Of a DNA stretch of 64,000 nucleotides, positions 41,497 to 50,176 are shown one piece after another (position 1 is the stretch's first letter; the number at the start of each line of letters is the position of its first letter). The position numbers and the translations under genes are program-made. The notes beneath the pieces were generated by a model. The model had not been told where the DNA came from and made no database searches. It saw only the letters and a list, made by a program, of their open reading frames with translations. The DNA is from Haloarcula sp. CBA1129 (GTDB taxonomy: Archaea > Halobacteriota > Halobacteria > Halobacteriales > Haloarculaceae). The stretch is taken from contig NZ_RKSM01000001.1 of NCBI RefSeq assembly GCF_008729015.1, positions 2,108,001 to 2,172,000 on the forward strand, written 5' to 3'.

Positions 41497-42537
41497 TCAG
41501 TAGTCGCGCTCGACGAGGTAGTTCGCGATACCTTCAAGCAGGTAGCGGGCCTCGTTGTCCGGGAGGACTTCGAGGTTCTGCTTGCCGCTGGCGATGAGAT
41601 CCTGCCCGGTCTGGCGGGCGTACTCGATGGACCCCACCTCTCGCAGGCGCTCGACCGCCTCGTCGATTTCGGCCTCCGAGACGGCGTCAACGGAGTCCGT
41701 GTCGATGAGCGCGCCCACGTCGACACCCTGCTGGCGAGCGTGCAGCGTCACCAGCGTCTGCTTGTTCTCGACGAGGTCCGAACCGCGCTGTTTGCCCAGT
41801 TTCTCGGAGGGCGTCGTCAGGTCAAGCAGGTCGTCCTGAATCTGGAACGCGCGACCCACGTCGAGCCCGTAGTTGTACAGGGCGTCGACAGTCTCCTCGT
41901 CGGCCCCGAGCAGTGTGGCCGGAATCGAGGCAGCCGCGCCATACAGCACGGCCGTCTTGAGTTCGACCATCTCCAGATACTCCTCGGGCGTGACGACATC
42001 GCGTTGCTCGAACTCGATGTCGAGGGACTGGCCCTCACAGATGCGGGTACACGTCGTCGCGAGTCGCTTGTTCGCCTCGACGCTTCGTTCGGGGGCCGCA
42101 CCCGTATCGAGCAGGAACTCGAATGCTTTGGAGTACAGCGTGTCGCCGGCGAGAATTGCCGTCGAGAGGTCGTACTCCTTGTGGACGGCGGGCACCCCGC
42201 GCCGGAGCGCGTCGTCGTCCATGATATCGTCGTGGATGAGCGTGAACGTCTGGATGACCTCGATGGCGAGGGCAGCCGACATCATATCGGCCTGCCCGCC
42301 CGCAAGCGTCGGGAAGTCACGGTAGTCTGCCGTCAGCGGGTCGACATCGAGCAGCGACTCCGCGACCAGCAGCAGGACCGTCGGGCGGAGCCGTTTCCCG
42401 CCCGCGTCCAGCAGGTAGCGCGACGCCTCGTAGAGGTGGTCCGGTTTCTGCACCGGAAGGTCCTCGGGAAGGGCGTCGTTGACCCGGTCTCGTCGGGCGA
42501 CAATCGCGTCTTCGACCTGCTGATGGCGTTCGGACAT
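41497..42537 (-). CDS. idsA: Prenyl diphosphate synthase (geranylgeranyl/farnesyl type)
   Basis: A 346-residue trans-prenyltransferase that condenses isopentenyl diphosphate to make C20 precursors of archaeal lipids and carotenoids. FTLIHDDIMDDDALRRG is the first Asp-rich motif (DDxxDD-type), and AFQIQDDLLDLTT the second; KRLRPTVLLLVAESL is the GGKRxRP region. Start ATG 42537 is four bases downstream of the RNase J stop, so the two are co-transcribed. With IPK and MVK upstream on the same strand, this stretch makes much of the isoprenoid branch. Chain length is not readable by eye. Confidence 0.93.
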   Translation of the reverse strand: MSERHQQVEDAIVARRDRVNDALPEDLPVQKPDHLYEASRYLLDAGGKRLRPTVLLLVAESLLDVDPLTADYRDFPTLAGGQADMMSAALAIEVIQTFTLIHDDIMDDDALRRGVPAVHKEYDLSTAILAGDTLYSKAFEFLLDTGAAPERSVEANKRLATTCTRICEGQSLDIEFEQRDVVTPEEYLEMVELKTAVLYGAAASIPATLLGADEETVDALYNYGLDVGRAFQIQDDLLDLTTPSEKLGKQRGSDLVENKQTLVTLHARQQGVDVGALIDTDSVDAVSEAEIDEAVERLREVGSIEYARQTGQDLIASGKQNLEVLPDNEARYLLEGIANYLVERDY

Positions 42538-42541
42538 CGAT

Positions 42542-43888
42542 TTACTCGGTGAGCTTGATCATGTTGCCGTTGCGGGTGATGTGGAGGTCCCGTCCGGCTT
42601 TGTAGCCCATGTCTTCCGCGAGGTCGACGTACGGCGCGAACCCTTCGAGGCTCTGGTGGGCCGGGATGACGTTCTTCGGCTGGAGCGCGTCGAGCATCTC
42701 GTAGTGGCCCTCACTGCGGAGGTGGCCCGACACGTGGATGTCGTCGTAGATGCGTGCACCCTGCATACCTAGGAGCTTCTCGGACTGGTAGCGTTGGCCC
42801 TCGTTGGTCGGTTCCGGAATGACCCGGGCCGAGAACAGCACCTTGTCGCCGTCGTCTAGCTCGTAGGGCGTCTCGCCGCGACCCATGCGGGTGAGCATCG
42901 CGCGCGGCTCGCCTTGGTGGCCGGTGACGATGGGGAAGAAGTTCTCCTTGCCCTCGTTCATGATCCGCTTGAACGTCCGGTCGACGGACTTGCGGTGGCC
43001 GTACATCCCCAGATCTTCCGGGAAGTCGACGAAGTCCAGTCGCTCAGCGGTACCGGAGTATTTCTCCATCGAGCGGCCCAGCAGCACCGGCTGGCGGCCG
43101 ATGTCGTCGGCGAACTCGACGAGGCTCTTGACACGCGCGATGTGTGAGGAGAACGTCGTCGCGACGATACCGCCGTCGTAGTCCTCGATGCTCGTCATGA
43201 CGTCCTTGAGGTGAGTTCGAGCGACGTTCTCGGACGGTGTGCGGCCCTTCTTTCCGGCGTTCGTACAGTCCTCGATGTAACAGAGGACGCCCTCGCCCTC
43301 GCGACCGATCTCGCGGAACCGCTTCATGTCGATGGGGTCGCCGATGACCGGCGTGTGGTCCATCCGCTTGTCAAGCCCGTAGACGACTGCGCCTTCCGGC
43401 GTGTGGAGCACGGGGTTGATGGCGTCGATGATGGAGTGTGTGACGTTGACGAACTCTAGTTCGTTGCGCTCGCCGATGGACATCGTCTCGCCGGCGCTCA
43501 TCTTGACGAGGTCGTTCTGGACGCCGAACTTCTCCTCGCTCTTGATCTGCTGTTTGACGAGTTCGATGGTGAACGGCGACGCGACGATAGGTGCGTCGTA
43601 GCGGTGGGCGAGCTTGGATATCGCACCGATGTGGTCGAGGTGACCGTGTGTCGGCACGATGGCCTTCACGTCGCCCTCCAAATCGGACATGACCCGGTCG
43701 TCCGGAATGGCACCCATGTCGATGAGGTCCAGCGAGTGCATCCGTTCCGTCTCGACGTTGTCGTGAATCAGTACCTTCGAGAGGTTCAGGCCCATGTCGA
43801 AGATGACGACGTCGTCCCCTGCACGGACGGCCGTCATCTGTCGGCCTACAGCCTCGTAACCGCCAATTGTCGCAATTTCGACTTCCAT
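42542..43888 (-). CDS. rnj: Ribonuclease J (archaeal 5'-3' exonuclease)
   Basis: A 448-residue beta-CASP metallo-beta-lactamase nuclease that degrades RNA from the 5' end. Metal-binding motifs: [19 protein letters not shown] (motif 2, H81-x-H-x-D-H86), [15 protein letters not shown], and [11 protein letters not shown] downstream, with [15 protein letters not shown] near the end. ATG 43888 is chosen because the family starts [12 protein letters not shown]; the frame remains open to 44047. It is the usual neighbour of idsA. The 264-base gap 43889-44152 holds its promoter region and a GGGAGGGACTTCCGTCCC imperfect hairpin; no gene seen. Confidence 0.95.
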   Translation of the reverse strand: MEVEIATIGGYEAVGRQMTAVRAGDDVVIFDMGLNLSKVLIHDNVETERMHSLDLIDMGAIPDDRVMSDLEGDVKAIVPTHGHLDHIGAISKLAHRYDAPIVASPFTIELVKQQIKSEEKFGVQNDLVKMSAGETMSIGERNELEFVNVTHSIIDAINPVLHTPEGAVVYGLDKRMDHTPVIGDPIDMKRFREIGREGEGVLCYIEDCTNAGKKGRTPSENVARTHLKDVMTSIEDYDGGIVATTFSSHIARVKSLVEFADDIGRQPVLLGRSMEKYSGTAERLDFVDFPEDLGMYGHRKSVDRTFKRIMNEGKENFFPIVTGHQGEPRAMLTRMGRGETPYELDDGDKVLFSARVIPEPTNEGQRYQSEKLLGMQGARIYDDIHVSGHLRSEGHYEMLDALQPKNVIPAHQSLEGFAPYVDLAEDMGYKAGRDLHITRNGNMIKLTE

Positions 43889-44152
43889 GGTTGTAGCTCC
43901 GAGTGGAAAGCCGGCCGCGGGCATCCGGTGGGGCACGGCAACGACGGTATCTGCAATGTAGGCGACATTGTCCGCGTCGGCGCTCCAGGCCAGTCGGGTA
44001 CGCCCGTAGCCTGTGCAACCGCAGTGGGAGGGACTTCCGTCCCGCAACTTACATCCGCCGTCTGCCGGCCGCCGAACCGCAGTCCGCGGGCGGCCGTGCG
44101 CTCGGTTACTCCGGACTACAACGGCGCTTCTTAAAACGGTGTGGGTTCGTCG

Positions 44153-45565
44153 CTACTTGTCGTCTAGGGGGTCCGAGAGCGGGTCGTCATCACTGGAAAC
44201 GTCGAAGCCGGTGACACTGTCCTCCGCGGGCGTCGAGTCCTCGTCAGCAGTCGTCTCCGTGTCCTGTGACTCTGTCTCGCTCTGCACACTTTCGTCAGCC
44301 TCAGCTCCGGGCTGTTCGTCTGCAGCGCCGCCAAACAGGTCGTCTGCCGTCCGCGGACCGCTGGACGTGTCTGTCTCGTCGGTTTCGTCGAGTAGTCGGG
44401 TATCCTGAGTCACGGCGTCGTGCTGGTCAGCCTCGTCAGCGTCCAGATTGCCGACACCTGCGGGGTCGGTCTCGGCTTCAGATTCGAGTCCCCTGTCGTC
44501 GGCCGGTGCTGGCTCGTCGGCTCCCCAGTCGTCAGCCGCCGCGGGTTCCTCGCTCTGCGTGTCGAACTCCGCAGGGTCCGGCGGCGTCCATTCCTGTGGC
44601 TCCGTGCTCGGTTCCGACTCCGCAGCAGCGTCCTCCGCGAGCAGGTCGCGGTCCGACTGCTCGCTGGGTTCGGGCTGAGGGTCCTCCGAGTCCGAGTCGT
44701 CGGCGAGATTAGTTGGGGATGGCTCCGCAGTGGTGTCGTCCGCAGTCTCAGGTTCCGGGCTGGGTGCGTTTTCGGCCGACTGTTGGTTCGGTCTCTGTTC
44801 GTCCTGTGCCGCCGCGGCCGTCTCCACGGCGTCTGCATCTGCCGCCGAGGCCATCGTCTCGTCAGCCAACGGTGGTTCCGGTGTGTCGTCGGCTGTTAGG
44901 GGGCCCTCATCCGTCGCTGGGTCAGCATCTGCTGCCGGATCATCGTCAGTTGCCGCCGCCGGATCGTCGCCAGCCTCGGCCGCTGCAGTGTCGGCAGCAG
45001 ACGGCGCTACCGCGTCGGATGGGGCAAGGTCTTGCTGTGCGGATGCTTGGGTCCCCGATTCACCGGAGGAGTCGGCGTCCGCCTCGGAGTCCGCGACTGG
45101 TTCCGACACCTCGGACTCGCCCATCGCCGGCTCGACAGACGCGGGGTCGTCGGCCGGCTCGGGACCCTGAGAAACTGCTGGCTCAGGCTCGGCCGGTTCT
45201 GGCGTCGGTTCATCGGAACCCGACGCCGGTTCGGAAGCGGGCGCAGCGGTACCATCGGCCGTTTCAGTCGCTACCGCATCACTCGCTGTCCGGGCCGCAA
45301 GCGTCCCTGCCATCGTCGCGTCGGCGATGAGCTTGTGGGACAGGCCGAGCAGGCCGGAGAGTAACAGGAGTCCGCCGAGCGTACCGACAACGATCCCGAG
45401 TACCGCGCGATAGCCTTGCGTCCCCGAGAACGAGTCGAGCGAGCCGTTCTGTATCAGCACGTACCCTGCAGCGATGAGGCCGCCACCGACGCCGGCGACG
45501 ACGAGCAATGTCCCGAGAAACCTCGTTCCGTATCGATAGACGTCGGTCAGACCTACTGCAGACAT
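44153..45565 (-). CDS. Membrane protein with very long acidic disordered tail (unknown function)
   Basis: A 470-residue protein. Residues 15-40 and 58-85 form two membrane helices (LGTLLVVAGVGGGLIAAGYV; VLGIVVGTLGGLLLLSGLLG), after a short YRYGTRF start. From about residue 95 to the end it is low-complexity, rich in Asp, Glu, Ala, Pro, Ser and Thr, with no regular repeat length. The end, GFDVSSDDDPLSDPLDDK, may be a docking motif. Such a tail could extend into the cytoplasm. It lies between IPK and RNase J on the same strand; family not recognised. CATATTTG near 45593 is a TATA candidate 28 bases from the start. Confidence 0.78.
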   Translation of the reverse strand: MSAVGLTDVYRYGTRFLGTLLVVAGVGGGLIAAGYVLIQNGSLDSFSGTQGYRAVLGIVVGTLGGLLLLSGLLGLSHKLIADATMAGTLAARTASDAVATETADGTAAPASEPASGSDEPTPEPAEPEPAVSQGPEPADDPASVEPAMGESEVSEPVADSEADADSSGESGTQASAQQDLAPSDAVAPSAADTAAAEAGDDPAAATDDDPAADADPATDEGPLTADDTPEPPLADETMASAADADAVETAAAAQDEQRPNQQSAENAPSPEPETADDTTAEPSPTNLADDSDSEDPQPEPSEQSDRDLLAEDAAAESEPSTEPQEWTPPDPAEFDTQSEEPAAADDWGADEPAPADDRGLESEAETDPAGVGNLDADEADQHDAVTQDTRLLDETDETDTSSGPRTADDLFGGAADEQPGAEADESVQSETESQDTETTADEDSTPAEDSVTGFDVSSDDDPLSDPLDDK

Positions 45566-45819
45566 AGTCGCATAATTGATAACAGAGGACAAATATGTTA
45601 CGACAGTTGAGAAAGTGATATTTAAATTAGCTGTCCGATACATCCGGGTAGGACTACCGCTGGAGCAGGCTGCCTGCGCTCGCTATTGCCCAATACCGCC
45701 GGCTGTAACATCCCGACAGCAAGCGACACCTCGGGAGCCGAGTCTCTCCATGTACTGACAGCCAACAGTACGAGTCGTGCTCTGGGCCGGACCCGCTGAC
45801 GACAGTCACAGCAGTCCCA

Positions 45820-46572
45820 TCAGTCGGCGTCATCACCAGCGATAGTCGTTCCCGGGCTGTCACCGGCGAGAAACGCGGGGAGCGCGTCGGGGCCGAACAC
45901 GAGGGCAGGGGCCGAAAGTGCAAGCAGCGCACGGACCTTGCCGGCCATCCCGCCTGACACATCCGTCGCGTCGCTGCCACCCAGCGCTGGTGCGACGGCC
46001 TCGAATGTCTCGATCCGGTCGATGATAGTTCCGTCCGAATCGAGAACGCCGGGAACAGTCGAGCAGACACCGACCCGCTCGGCGTCGACAGCGGGTGCGA
46101 GTTCAACGATCAGTTCATCGCCGCTCAGGACCGTCGCGCCCGCGCCAGCGTGTGCGACGAGGTCGCCGTGGAGGACCGGAACGAACCCTTCCTCCAGCAG
46201 TGTCGTGATCTGCGCTGTCGGTAGCGAGAGGTCGCCATCGGCGTCGCGCGTGGCTGCCGAGAACGGATGGATTGGGACGGCCGGGACCCCTTGCTCTGTA
46301 AGCGCATCCACGACAGCGGTGTTGAGCCGACACATCGCGCCGTGGATGGCCTGCACGCCGTCCACGTCGTGGGTCCCTTCGGTCGTACTGACGCCGTATT
46401 CGGCGGCGTAGTGATGGCCGTAGCTCCCGCCGCCATGAACGATGACGATATCCTCGCCGACTGCCGATTCGACGATAGCCGACACCGCAGCCGACAGAGC
46501 CGCCTGATCGACCGTCTCGGGTTCGTCTTTCTCCGTGATGACGCTCCCGCCGAGTTTGAGGACGACTGTCAT
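45820..46572 (-). CDS. Isopentenyl phosphate kinase
   Basis: Phosphorylates isopentenyl phosphate to isopentenyl diphosphate, the final step of the archaeal mevalonate route variants. The 250-residue amino-acid-kinase-fold protein shows VVLKLGGSVITEKDE (P-loop-like start), IVIVHGGGSYGHHYA with the phosphate-binding histidines, and VPVLHGDLVAHAGAGATVLSGDE. SGGMAGKVRALL is the late conserved lysine region. Its ATG overlaps the mevalonate kinase stop by four bases. The 254-base gap to the next gene (45566-45819) contains only that gene's AT-rich promoter. Confidence 0.93.
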   Translation of the reverse strand: MTVVLKLGGSVITEKDEPETVDQAALSAAVSAIVESAVGEDIVIVHGGGSYGHHYAAEYGVSTTEGTHDVDGVQAIHGAMCRLNTAVVDALTEQGVPAVPIHPFSAATRDADGDLSLPTAQITTLLEEGFVPVLHGDLVAHAGAGATVLSGDELIVELAPAVDAERVGVCSTVPGVLDSDGTIIDRIETFEAVAPALGGSDATDVSGGMAGKVRALLALSAPALVFGPDALPAFLAGDSPGTTIAGDDAD

Positions 46573-47552
46573 TCCTGCCGGACCCCGTCAGTGTCCAGTT
46601 CGGCCCGGAAGACGTTCTCACAGCCCGGCGTGTACTTGAGCGCCGTGAGCGCGTCGTCCGTCTCGTCCAGCGCGACGATACAACCACCGCCACCGGCCCC
46701 AGTGAGCTTCGCGCCGTGTGCGTCGGCGTCGCGGGCCGCCCATACCATCGAGTCCAGCGACCGCGAGGAGACGCCCAGCGCCGAGAGCAGTCCGTGGTTG
46801 AAATCCATCAGGTCCCCCAAGCGCTCGTAGTCGCCTGTTTCAAGCACCGTCTCGCCCTCACGGACGATATCGCCGATTGCCGCGACGGTGTCGGCGGCGA
46901 AGTCGTACTCCTCCCGGAGGTCCCGGACGCCGGCGACCAGCGCCCCGGTGTCGCCGGCCCCACCGTCGTAGCCGATGACGAAGGGGAGAGTGTCGATGCC
47001 GTCCAGCCGTCTGCAGTCGTCGCCCTCCACGCGGACCGCCCCGCCCATCGCCGAGCAGAACGTGTCCGCCCGTGAGGCCTGTCCGTCCTGTACCGCGTGC
47101 TCGACCTGATAGGCGCGGTCGGCGATATCACTCGCCGGCAGTTCGACGCCGAGTTCCCTTGTTGCCGCGTCTATCGCCGCGACGACGAGCGCGGCTGACG
47201 AGCCCAGTCCCGCCCCGAGCGGGATGTCGCCCTCGACAGATATCTCGAAGCCCGCCTCCGGCGCGTCGGCAGCGTCACGGGCCTGTGCCACCGCTTCGTT
47301 GACGTACCCCATCCCAGCCTCGACAAGCGATTCGGCGACATCCACGTCCGGATGGCTCTCTCCGTCACCGGAGTACTCGACGGTAAAGCCATCCAGTTGC
47401 AAGTCGTTCGTATGGATGCGCAATCCCTGATCGATCTCAGTTGCTGTCACATGCACTCGCCGCTCGATGGCGCAGGGCACCGCCGGCTCGCCGTAGACGA
47501 CCGCGTGCTCCCCGAACAGGTACACCTTCCCGGGAGCGCTCGACGTGACCAT
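46569..47552 (-). CDS. mvk: Mevalonate kinase
   Basis: First phosphorylation of mevalonate, a GHMP kinase of 327 residues. SAPGKVYLFGEHAVVYGEPA is the start motif, DIPLGAGLGSSAALVVAAID the GHMP ATP-binding loop, and KLTGAGGGGCIVALDE motif 3. In haloarchaea, mevalonate-5-phosphate can then be decarboxylated and passed to isopentenyl phosphate kinase; the two genes overlap by four bases here, consistent with that route. Mvk normally follows rps2 and enolase in archaea; here a 5-kb block intervenes. Confidence 0.95.
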   Translation of the reverse strand: MVTSSAPGKVYLFGEHAVVYGEPAVPCAIERRVHVTATEIDQGLRIHTNDLQLDGFTVEYSGDGESHPDVDVAESLVEAGMGYVNEAVAQARDAADAPEAGFEISVEGDIPLGAGLGSSAALVVAAIDAATRELGVELPASDIADRAYQVEHAVQDGQASRADTFCSAMGGAVRVEGDDCRRLDGIDTLPFVIGYDGGAGDTGALVAGVRDLREEYDFAADTVAAIGDIVREGETVLETGDYERLGDLMDFNHGLLSALGVSSRSLDSMVWAARDADAHGAKLTGAGGGGCIVALDETDDALTALKYTPGCENVFRAELDTDGVRQE

Positions 47553-47619
47553 ACCCGCCCGTGTGCACCCCGGGCGTTAGGCGTTTTCGGAGTCGACGGT
47601 CAGGAAGAACATCGGGGTA

Positions 47620-49800
47620 CTACCCGGACACAGTGTCAACGTCGGTGAACTCGAAGCGAGCGCCGCCGTCGGTTCCGCTGACGACGCGGACTGTCCAACC
47701 GTGGGCGTCAGCGACCTGTTTCACGATACTCAGGCCGAACCCAGTCCCGTCGACCGCTGTCGAGTAGCCGGCGTCGAACACGTCTCTGCGGTCGGCCACA
47801 GGGATGCCGGGGCCGTCGTCCGCAACGTAGAAGCCGTCAGCCAGTTCGCCGACGGTCACGGTTACGTCGTCACCGCCGTGTTCGACTGCATTGCGGATGA
47901 GATTCTCGAACAGTTGGCGGAGACGGCTCTCGTCGGCGCGGATCGGGCGGGCGATGTCAGTGCGGAGCGCCGCGGCTTTTGTATCGACGTTTTGCCAGCA
48001 TGTCTGGACGAACGGTTCGAGGTCAACCGCGACGGGCGAAGCGGGTGACGACCCGTCGCGTGCGAGCGTGAGTAGGTCGTCGATGAGCGTATCCATTCGC
48101 TGGTGTGCGCTGTCGATAGCATCGAGATGTTCGCTATCAGACTCCTCACGCAGGAGCTTGAGGCGTCCGCGCGCGACGGTCAGCGGGTTCCGAAGGTCGT
48201 GGCTGACAACACTGGCGAACTGCTCGAGCTGTTCGTTTTGCTGTTCGAGTTCCTGCTCGCGCTCCTTGCGCTCCGTAATATCACGGCTGATCGCCAAGAA
48301 CCGGTCCTCGCCGTCGAGACTGAGCCGAAGCAGATGTACTTCGACCGGCATCGTCGACCCATCGCGGCGTTCGTACAGGCCTTCGAACTTGCGCCGTTCG
48401 TTGACACTGAACCCGGAAAGCTGTGTCTGTACGTCCTCGGCGTCGAACTTCCGGTCGAACTCCCAGATCGACCGCCCGAGCACCTCGCTCTCGTCGTACC
48501 CCAACTCCGCACAGAACCGCTGGTTCACCTCGCAAATCGTCCCATTGGAATCAAGGACATCGATCATATCCGGTGAGTTCTCGAAGAGAGCTTCGAGCCG
48601 TGACGATGTTTCCTCTAACCGCTTCTCGCGGCGTTTCCGCGCCGTGATATCCTGCTGGAACCCCACATAGTTGACGACTGTCCCGTCATCGTCGCGAACC
48701 GGCGCGATCCGCACCCGGTTCCAGAATTCTGTCCCGTCCTTCCGGTAGTTCCGAAGTTCGACCGTCACGCGTTCCTCTGCATCGATCGCGCCCCGCATCG
48801 TGGCAACAGGCTCCGGGTCGGTGTTTTCGCCCTGAAGAACCCGGCAGTTCTTCCCGAGCAGTTCCGAGTGTGAGTAGCCAGTCAGGTCGCGGTAGTGCTC
48901 GTTGGCGTATATCAGTGGATTGTCCGGCTGGGTAGGGTCAGTGATGGTGACGCCGACTGGGGCCTCGTCTATCGCGCGTTTGTTCCGGAGCAGTTCCCGT
49001 TCACGCTCTTTCCGGTCGGTAACATCACGGGCGACGCCGACGATTCCGTCGATGACTCCATCGACGAGTAGCGGTGTTAGTTGGTACGCGATCACCGCAT
49101 GTCCGTGGCCGGGGAATTCCGCTTCGATTTCACCGCTAAGTTTCTCCCGCGTTCCATCGAGTAGTTCCTGATAGCGGTCTGTCTCACCTTCGGCTCGGAT
49201 ATGTGGAACGAGCCGGCTAGTCTGGCCTTCGAGTTCGGCACATGTCGCGTCGTACCACTCCGCCAACGCCTCGTTGACGGTTTTGAACCGTCCCGCAGCA
49301 TCGTATATACAGGCCGTCTCCTGCATGGCGTTGACCATCCGCTTGTAGCTCTGGAGCGCTTGGGTCCGCTCGCTGACAGCCTGCTGTGAGCGGTAGTGGT
49401 TGACGGCGTCCGTTATTCGGTTCGCCAGACCGGCATGCTGTTCGGTACCCGGCTCTTTCTTGAGGTAGTCCGTGACACCAGCCGAAATCGCCTCACTGGC
49501 GACTCCCTCGCTCCCCTGCGCGGTGTAGATAATAAACGGGAGGTCCGGGTGCCCGTCGCGAACCGTCTCCAGAAGCTCGATACCGTTCCCGTCAGACAGG
49601 GTGTAGTCGGAGACGAGGCAGTCTACGGTATCGTCAGCCAGCCTTGCCACAGCTCCGTCGACGGTACACGCCGTTTCGACTGTGATGCGGTCGTTCTCGC
49701 GTTCAAGCGCCGTCGACAGCGCCTCGGTGTCATCCGAGTCGATGCCGACATAGAGGACCCGGACCCTGTCGTCCCCGTTGGCAGCGGTCTCAGACATCAT
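47620..49800 (-). CDS. Receiver-PAS-LOV-PAS histidine kinase (blue-light sensor candidate)
   Basis: A 726-residue soluble kinase. Residues 12-130 are a receiver with phosphoacceptor Asp65 (CLVSDYTLSDGNG). PAS1 is about 150-265. Residues 275-388 are a LOV domain: LLGKNCRVLQGENTDPE carries the photoactive cysteine at 319 (codon 48844-48846), and RNYRKDGTEFWN (N351, N361) and VGFQQDIT (Q382) are the flavin-binding residues. A third PAS follows (395-512). The H-box is VVSHDLRNPL with His534; the ATPase has NLIRNAVEHGG, DDGPGI and GTGFGLSIVK. It should bind FMN and report blue light. Start MMSET at 49800; the second ATG (49797) is equally possible. Confidence 0.9.
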   Translation of the reverse strand: MMSETAANGDDRVRVLYVGIDSDDTEALSTALERENDRITVETACTVDGAVARLADDTVDCLVSDYTLSDGNGIELLETVRDGHPDLPFIIYTAQGSEGVASEAISAGVTDYLKKEPGTEQHAGLANRITDAVNHYRSQQAVSERTQALQSYKRMVNAMQETACIYDAAGRFKTVNEALAEWYDATCAELEGQTSRLVPHIRAEGETDRYQELLDGTREKLSGEIEAEFPGHGHAVIAYQLTPLLVDGVIDGIVGVARDVTDRKERERELLRNKRAIDEAPVGVTITDPTQPDNPLIYANEHYRDLTGYSHSELLGKNCRVLQGENTDPEPVATMRGAIDAEERVTVELRNYRKDGTEFWNRVRIAPVRDDDGTVVNYVGFQQDITARKRREKRLEETSSRLEALFENSPDMIDVLDSNGTICEVNQRFCAELGYDESEVLGRSIWEFDRKFDAEDVQTQLSGFSVNERRKFEGLYERRDGSTMPVEVHLLRLSLDGEDRFLAISRDITERKEREQELEQQNEQLEQFASVVSHDLRNPLTVARGRLKLLREESDSEHLDAIDSAHQRMDTLIDDLLTLARDGSSPASPVAVDLEPFVQTCWQNVDTKAAALRTDIARPIRADESRLRQLFENLIRNAVEHGGDDVTVTVGELADGFYVADDGPGIPVADRRDVFDAGYSTAVDGTGFGLSIVKQVADAHGWTVRVVSGTDGGARFEFTDVDTVSG

Positions 49801-49970
49801 CCGGTATCCTGTTTGGGTCCAGTTGTTGCGCCGAGATAGCTGTCGCTCCACCGGTCAAGAGTACCCGGAGCGATATCGCTCTGGGAACTGTCTCGGGACA
49901 GGGCCGGTCGCAGGACAACTGCAAACGGCGCGGGACGGTTGCCGCCAGTGATGTTCTGCAGCAGTGTCAT
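49797..49970 (-). CDS. Possible small ORF (57 aa) coupled to the LOV kinase
   Basis: An ATG at 49970 opens 57 codons (MTLLQNITGGNRPAPFAV) whose TGA overlaps the LOV kinase ATG as ATGA. GC at third positions looks lower (I estimate about 58%) than in neighbouring genes, and no family is recognised. The coupling is the main support. The 376-base gap 49801-50176 holds this ORF and otherwise nothing that I can name. Confidence 0.3.
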   Translation of the reverse strand: MTLLQNITGGNRPAPFAVVLRPALSRDSSQSDIAPGTLDRWSDSYLGATTGPKQDTG

Positions 49971-50176
49971 GGTGGTCAAGTAGTTGGTTGTGAGCGGAAG
50001 CTTCCCGCAGTGACTGTGGCTGAATCCGGTCATCGGAGTGACGTGCAGGTCCGCTTTTCTTGCACGTTAACACGGGGCTCTACAGTAAATAGCTGGTGAC
50101 GAGGTCGCTGTCGCGTCGGACCGACGCTGTGGCAGGCGACGGCGATGCCGGAGCGGTCATCTCGGAGTGCACATCT

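Noticed and set aside
44730..45170. Ser/Ala-rich plus-strand frame opposite the acidic-tail protein
   Set aside because: Complement of Asp/Glu/Ala-rich codons gives artificial Ser/Val/Ala frames.
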